Source: Sphingomonadales bacterium (GTDB lineage Bacteria > Pseudomonadota > Alphaproteobacteria > Sphingomonadales > Sphingomonadaceae). Taken from it: a stretch of 9,010 bases of DNA. The stretch spans positions 1-9,010 of the forward strand of contig JAGWUU010000123.1 in NCBI GenBank assembly GCA_028868335.1, written 5' to 3'. The position numbers were made by a program, and so were the translations under genes. Each line of letters begins with the position of its first letter. The first letter of the stretch is position 1. Below, in pieces: positions 5,441 through 9,010 of the stretch. The notes beneath the pieces were generated by a model. The model had not been told where the DNA came from. It was given only the letters and a program-made list of their open reading frames with translations, and did not search any database.

Positions 5441-7278
5441 TGCAGGCGATGCGAAGCGCGGCCCTCGTCGGCAATCCCAATGCGGGCAAGAGCGCGTTGT
5501 TCAACGCGCTGACCGGCGCCCGCCAGAAGATCGCGAACTATCCTGGCGTCACGGTGGAGCGCAAGGCTGGCCGCCTGGTCCTGCCCAGCGGCGAACCAAT
5601 CGAACTGACCGACCTGCCCGGCTCCTATGGCCTTGCCGCGACCAGCCCGGACGAGGAAGTGACCCGCAAGGTGATCCTTGGCGAATTTCCGGGCGAGGCC
5701 GCGCCGCAAGTGCTCGTGGTGGTGCTCGATGCTTCGAACCTCGAACAGCATCTGGTCTTTGCGCAGGAGATCATCGGGCTGGGCCGCCCGACCGTGGTGG
5801 CGCTCAACATGGTCGATCTGGCCGAACGCGACGGGCTGGTGATCGCCCCCGCCGCGCTGCAAGAGGCGTTGGGTGTGCCGGTGATCCCTACGGTCGCGGT
5901 GCGCCGTCGCGGCCTGGCCGAGCTTGCCGACGCGATCGCCGCGGCCGAGGAGCGCCCGGCCGAGCATCATCGCCCCCACACCACGCTGATCGAACGGCGC
6001 GTTACCGCCCACGCGATTGCCGAAGGCGCGATCGTTTCGGAAACCGCGCGCCACCGGATCCACGCGCGGCTTGATCGGTTGCTGCTCAATCCCTGGCTGG
6101 GGCCGATGATCCTGTTCGCGCTGCTGTTCGTGATGTTTCAGGCGGTGTTTGTCGGCGCAGCGCCGTTTCAGAAGGTGTTGCAGGGCGGGGTCGACTGGAT
6201 CGGTGGCGAGGTTCGTGCCCTCTTTGCGCCGTCGCTGGCGCGCGACCTGATCACCGATGGCGTGCTCGCCGGGGTCGGTTCGGTGGTGGTGTTCCTGCCG
6301 CAGATCGTGATCCTGTTCTTCTTCATCCTGACGCTCGAAGCGTCGGGCTACATGGCCCGCGCAGCCTTCCTGATGGACCGGCTGATGGCCCGGGTCGGGC
6401 TGTCGGGGCGGAGCTTCATCCCGCTGCTCTCCAGTTTTGCCTGCGCCGTGCCCGGGATCATGGCGACGCGGTCGATCTCCGATCCCAAGGACCGGCTGAC
6501 GACAATCCTGATCACCCCGCTGATGACCTGTTCGGCGCGGCTTCCGGTCTATGCGGTGATCATCGCCGCGTTCATTCCGGCGCGGAACCTTGGCTATGGC
6601 ATCGGGCTGCAAGGGCTGGTGCTGCTGGGGCTTTACGTTGCGGGAATCGTTGGCGCGATGGTGGTGGCGTTGGTGCTGCGCGGTTCGCTGACCAAGGGCG
6701 CGGCCAGTGGCTTCATCATGGAGCTGCCCAAGTACCAGATGCCCAATCCCAAGGACCTGGCGATAGGGCTGTGGCAGCGCGCCTTGATATTCCTGCGCCG
6801 CGCCGGGACGATCATCTTCACCGTGGCGGTGGTGCTGTGGATTTTGCTCAATTTCCCGCGAGCGGGTGAGGGCCAGAATCAGGTCGACGCCTCGGTCGCC
6901 GGGCATATCGCCAATGGCCTTGCGGTGGTGATCAAGCCGATCGGTTTCAACCGCGACATCGCGCTCGCCCTGATCCCGGCGATGGCCGCGCGCGAGGTGG
7001 CGGTCAGCTCGCTCGCCACCACCTATGCCGTGGCCGACAGCGACGAGACGGAAAGCGCGCTGGTCGATCAACTGCGCGCGCGCTGGACCCTGCCAACCGC
7101 GCTGGCCTTCCTCGCCTGGTTCGTCTTCGCCCCCCAGTGCATGAGCACCATCGCCGTCACCCGGCGCGAGACGAACGGCTGGAAATGGCCGGGCTTCATG
7201 CTGCTCTACCTGTTCAGCCTGGCCTACGTCTTTGCCGGTCTGACATACTGGACGGCGGTTTGGCTGGGGCTGGGGTAG
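5440..7278 (+). CDS. feoB: Ferrous iron transporter FeoB
   Basis: FeoB (612 aa from ATG 5440), the inner-membrane permease for Fe(II). The N-terminal GTPase-like domain has G1 GNPNAGKS at 11-18, the switch-I Thr38 in NYPGVTVE, G3 DLPG at 58-61 and G4 NMVD at 123-126. A helical linker follows, then the membrane domain from about residue 219, with the two duplicated gate motifs: SSFACAVPG with Cys335 and TCSARLPVY with Cys364. Near the C-terminus are the conserved AAREVAVSSL and APQCMSTIAVTRRETN (Cys567) blocks. It is shorter than the 773-residue E. coli protein, as is common for compact FeoBs, and lacks nothing essential that I can see. A GTG at 5437 would overlap feoA by four bases and is an alternative start. 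No feoC follows; ssb is next. Confidence 0.97.
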   Translation: MQAMRSAALVGNPNAGKSALFNALTGARQKIANYPGVTVERKAGRLVLPSGEPIELTDLPGSYGLAATSPDEEVTRKVILGEFPGEAAPQVLVVVLDASNLEQHLVFAQEIIGLGRPTVVALNMVDLAERDGLVIAPAALQEALGVPVIPTVAVRRRGLAELADAIAAAEERPAEHHRPHTTLIERRVTAHAIAEGAIVSETARHRIHARLDRLLLNPWLGPMILFALLFVMFQAVFVGAAPFQKVLQGGVDWIGGEVRALFAPSLARDLITDGVLAGVGSVVVFLPQIVILFFFILTLEASGYMARAAFLMDRLMARVGLSGRSFIPLLSSFACAVPGIMATRSISDPKDRLTTILITPLMTCSARLPVYAVIIAAFIPARNLGYGIGLQGLVLLGLYVAGIVGAMVVALVLRGSLTKGAASGFIMELPKYQMPNPKDLAIGLWQRALIFLRRAGTIIFTVAVVLWILLNFPRAGEGQNQVDASVAGHIANGLAVVIKPIGFNRDIALALIPAMAAREVAVSSLATTYAVADSDETESALVDQLRARWTLPTALAFLAWFVFAPQCMSTIAVTRRETNGWKWPGFMLLYLFSLAYVFAGLTYWTAVWLGLG

Positions 7279-7302
7279 CTGCGCCTCAGCGTGAAACCAA
7301 AT

Positions 7303-7315
7303 CCCCGAAACGGGG
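7303..7315 (+). terminator. Possible weak hairpin after feoB
   Basis: CCCCG-AAA-CGGGG, a perfect five-base-pair GC stem with a three-base loop, 25 bases after the feoB stop. It is followed by an A-run, not a T-run, on the plus strand, so it does not meet the standard for an intrinsic terminator and could equally be an unrelated hairpin in the ssb leader. The rest of the 117-base gap before ssb shows nothing I can name. Confidence 0.25.
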
Positions 7316-7395
7316 AAAACGCCATCAGGCAATCTGGTCCCCTTCGATCCAACGGGCTAACCCCAGGCCCAAGCAATTCAAAGGGACTCGATTCG

Positions 7396-7935
7396 ATGGC
7401 AGGCAGCGTCAACAAGGTCATTCTGGTCGGCAATCTAGGCGCCGATCCGGAAGTCCGCTCGTTCCAGAACGGCGGGAAGGTGTGCAACCTGCGCATCGCC
7501 ACGTCGGAAAACTGGAAGGACCGCAACACCGGCGAAAAGCAGGAACGCACCGAATGGCATTCGGTGGCGATCTTTTCCGAAGGGTTGGCGGGCGTGGCCG
7601 AACGCTACCTGCGCAAGGGATCGAAGGTTTACGTCGAAGGCCAGCTCCGCACCCGCAAGTGGCAGGACCAGTCGGGCAATGACCGCTATTCAACCGAGGT
7701 CGTGTTGCAGGGTCCTGGCGCGGTGCTGACCATGCTCGATGGCGCGCCCGGCGGCGGCCAAGGCGGTGGCGGCGGTGGTGGCCAGCGCGGCGGCGGTGAC
7801 TGGGGTGGCGGTTCCTCGTCGGGCGGCGGCAACTATGGCGGCGGGCAGAAATCCGGCGGCTCTGGCTTCGGCGGCGGTTCCTCGGGCGGTGGTGGCGGTT
7901 TCGCCGACGATCTCGACGACGATATTCCGTTCTGA
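7396..7935 (+). CDS. ssb: Single-stranded DNA-binding protein
   Basis: SSB (179 aa), which coats single-stranded DNA as a tetramer during replication, repair and recombination. The OB fold spans about residues 4-115, starting SVNKVILVGNLGADPEVR and including the typical aromatic positions Trp40 (SENW), Trp54 (TEWHSVAIF) and Trp89 (RKWQDQ), and the YVEGQLRTR strand. A Gly-rich, low-complexity linker (about 118-168) leads to the acidic tip DDDIPF, the universal docking site for partner repair and replication proteins. The ATG at 7396 follows AAGGGA at 7381-7386, a fair Shine-Dalgarno; an in-frame upstream codon would add 35 residues with no family match. It converges on the yceD-like gene with four bases between stop codons. 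I see no LexA-type operator upstream. Confidence 0.97.
   Translation: MAGSVNKVILVGNLGADPEVRSFQNGGKVCNLRIATSENWKDRNTGEKQERTEWHSVAIFSEGLAGVAERYLRKGSKVYVEGQLRTRKWQDQSGNDRYSTEVVLQGPGAVLTMLDGAPGGGQGGGGGGGQRGGGDWGGGSSSGGGNYGGGQKSGGSGFGGGSSGGGGGFADDLDDDIPF
7748..7905 (+). repeat. Gly-codon low-complexity tract in ssb
   Basis: An irregular run of GGC and GGT codons with interspersed Ser, Gln and Asp codons encodes the flexible SSB linker. Near-identical blocks recur, such as GGCGGCGGTTCCTCG-like units around 7807-7830 and 7870-7890. Such tracts are prone to slippage and usually vary in length between related strains. Confidence 0.7.
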
Positions 7936-7939
7936 GGCC

Positions 7940-8446
7940 CTACTCCTTCAACAGCCCCTTCAACGCGCCGAACGGTCCGGCCTGCCCTTCGCTGACGATA
8001 CCGGCCTTCCGCCGCGCTTCCTCGGCGTCGGGTCCGGTGAGGTAGGGGTCGATCGCCAGGCCAAGCGTTTGCGCCAGCGCTTCGCCCAGGTCGAACTTCC
8101 CGCCTGCCATCTCGATGTCGTCGAGTTCACCCTCGTCCAGCTCGATCTCGGAGTCGGGATCGGGCGCGGACAAGGCGGGGACAAAACGCAGGTCAACCGA
8201 TTCGTCGATCTTCACGTCCAGATCCTCGTCCGAGACGGCGCAGGCTTGTACTATGTCCGCCGTCAGCCGCCCCCTGGCGAGGATGTTCGGTCCGTCCGAC
8301 ACAAAGGTTACCCTCGCCTCCAGCCGCTTGACCGCGACCAGATCGAACCGCGCGGCAAGCGCGGCGCATTCCTCCGGCGTTGCGGTGATGTGCTGCACGG
8401 CGGCAGGCAGGGTCCGCAGGTCGTAAGGGCGGGCAAATTCGCTCAT
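7940..8446 (-). CDS. YceD-family protein (DUF177)
   Basis: A 168-residue YceD/DUF177-family protein. In many bacteria the family is encoded beside rpmF and is linked to 23S rRNA accumulation; its precise action is not established. Recognisable features are the central strand pair RGRLTADIVQACAVSDEDL with Cys69, the acidic DPDSEIELDEGELDDIEM stretch, and the near-terminal helix FDLGEALAQTLGLAIDPYLTGPD. The second cysteine of the C-x-R-C-L-type motif seen in many members is replaced here (CAVS). The ATG at 8446 overlaps the TGA of the Cbp3-like gene as ATGA, so the two are translationally coupled. There is no rpmF between this gene and ssb, so the ribosomal-protein link seen elsewhere is absent at this locus. 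Confidence 0.9.
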   Translation of the reverse strand: MSEFARPYDLRTLPAAVQHITATPEECAALAARFDLVAVKRLEARVTFVSDGPNILARGRLTADIVQACAVSDEDLDVKIDESVDLRFVPALSAPDPDSEIELDEGELDDIEMAGGKFDLGEALAQTLGLAIDPYLTGPDAEEARRKAGIVSEGQAGPFGALKGLLKE

Positions 8447-8961
8447 CGCGCGATCTCCCCGGCGAGCAACCGCGCATCGTCAAGCGCGGCAAGCTCACGC
8501 GCCAATACGCGCAGTTCCGCCGCAATGCCCGCCGGATCGCCCCCGTCGATCAGCGTGACGTTGCGCTGGACCGTTGCGATCAGCGATGCGTCATCCGTCT
8601 GCGCCAGCCCCTCGCGCAGCGCCTCCATCCTGCCGCCGAGCACGCTGACCAGCTTGCCGATGCGTTTGCCGACGACCAGATCGCCCACGCCGCTCTGGCG
8701 AAGCTGGCCGTCCATATCGTCGACGAACAGTTCGGTAAGCCGGGCCGAGGGCGCTTTCAGATCGTCGTGCCCGTCCATCCGCAGCATCACCAGCGCGAGG
8801 ACCAGGGTAATCGCATCGAACCGCCCGGCGACGGTGTCGGCCACGCCGCCTTTCGCGTACCAGCCCGGCTCGCGCGCGATCCCCACCACGCGGTGCCACA
8901 GCGGGCGCAGCGCCTCACGCGGGTCGGGCCGTGTTCCGAACAGGCGGGCGAGGAGAGACAT
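8443..8961 (-). CDS. Cbp3-like ubiquinol-cytochrome c chaperone family protein
   Basis: A 172-residue protein of the ubiquinol-cytochrome c chaperone family, related to mitochondrial Cbp3/UQCC1, which assists cytochrome b synthesis and assembly of the bc1 complex. The family core is clear: WYAKGGVADTVAGRFDAITLVLALVMLRM (about 34-62) followed by LTELFVDDMDGQLRQSGVGDLVVGKRIGKL (about 75-104), with the typical MD-x-x-LR-x-x-GVGD-x-x-VGK pattern. The C-terminal part is helical and less conserved. I chose the ATG at 8961 (MSLLARLFG) because GAAAGG lies nine bases before it and inside the longer reading frame that begins at 8982. The yceD-like gene follows with a four-base overlap. The protein should act at the cytoplasmic face of the inner membrane. 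Confidence 0.92.
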   Translation of the reverse strand: MSLLARLFGTRPDPREALRPLWHRVVGIAREPGWYAKGGVADTVAGRFDAITLVLALVMLRMDGHDDLKAPSARLTELFVDDMDGQLRQSGVGDLVVGKRIGKLVSVLGGRMEALREGLAQTDDASLIATVQRNVTLIDGGDPAGIAAELRVLARELAALDDARLLAGEIAR

Positions 8962-8970
8962 TGCAAACAG

Positions 8971-8976
8971 CCTTTC
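8971..8976 (-). promoter_or_regulatory. Ribosome binding site deciding the Cbp3-like start
   Basis: GAAAGG on the minus strand, nine bases before the ATG at 8961. It supports that codon over the in-frame ATG at 8982, which would put the site inside the coding region and add seven residues not expected in the family. Confidence 0.6.
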
Positions 8977-8987
8977 GATCATTCAGC

Positions 8988-9001
8988 GGGGATTAAACCC
9001 C
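8988..9001. promoter_or_regulatory. Short palindrome upstream of the Cbp3-like gene
   Basis: GGGGATTAAACCCC: four-base perfect G/C arms around an A/T centre, 27 bases before the chosen start of the Cbp3-like gene. It could be part of a promoter, a small operator or the end of an upstream hairpin; the window stops nine bases later, so it cannot be judged. Confidence 0.2.
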
Positions 9002-9010
9002 TTCAGCCCA

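Noticed and set aside
5182..7332. A 716-codon open reading frame on the minus strand opposite feoA and feoB.
   Set aside because: The product is a His/Arg/Gln-rich low-complexity sequence with no family features, and it mirrors the codons of the certain feoB gene. Long antisense frames are expected in high-GC coding DNA.
7279..7395. A possible LexA (SOS) operator or riboswitch before ssb.
   Set aside because: Two GAAAC words occur, but the spacing does not match the alphaproteobacterial GTTC-N7-GTTC LexA pattern or its complement, and no structured leader beyond a five-base-pair hairpin is seen.

Overview
The window is high-GC, gene-dense chromosomal DNA with short intergenic gaps and many stop/start overlaps. 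The gene set (COQ9-family protein, Cbp3-type ubiquinol-cytochrome c chaperone next to a YceD/DUF177 protein, SCO protein, compact FeoB, Gly-rich SSB ending in DDDIPF) points to an alphaproteobacterium. A sphingomonad (Sphingomonadales) seems most likely, although no marker gene here fixes the genus. I see no RNA genes, mobile elements, CRISPR arrays or phage genes, and no gene-free stretch over 300 bases.

Layout: (1) 1-3768, minus strand: six genes in one probable transcription unit, read right to left: SCO-family copper lipoprotein, YcgN-like cysteine-cluster protein, YgjP-like zinc metallopeptidase, an unrecognised membrane-anchored small protein, ribD, and ribE (cut by the window edge). 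Successive genes overlap by 4, 8, 11 and 1 bases. The only real gap, 42 bases, lies before the unrecognised protein. (2) 3769-3850: a divergent intergenic region holding a long imperfect inverted repeat next to the Shine-Dalgarno of the plus-strand gene. (3) 3851-5133, plus: an exported ankyrin-repeat protein followed two bases later by a COQ9-family protein. (4) 5134-7278, plus: a Fur-like palindrome, then feoA and feoB, which share one base. (5) 7396-7935, plus: ssb. (6) 7940-8961, minus: a Cbp3-like chaperone gene followed by a yceD-like gene, converging on ssb with only four bases between stops; the end of the window is their upstream region.

Functional theme: many of the genes concern metals and respiratory-chain assembly: FeoAB imports ferrous iron, SCO handles copper for cytochrome oxidase, the COQ9-family protein supports ubiquinone synthesis and the Cbp3-like protein supports the bc1 complex. 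RibD and RibE make riboflavin, the precursor of the flavins used by dehydrogenases. This is ordinary core-genome content. I found no clearly new defence or mobile system. The best leads for a second look are the inverted repeat at 3799-3833, the Fur-like operator and six-codon leader ORF before feoA, the ankyrin-COQ9 pair, and the unrecognised repeat-tailed membrane protein upstream of ribD.
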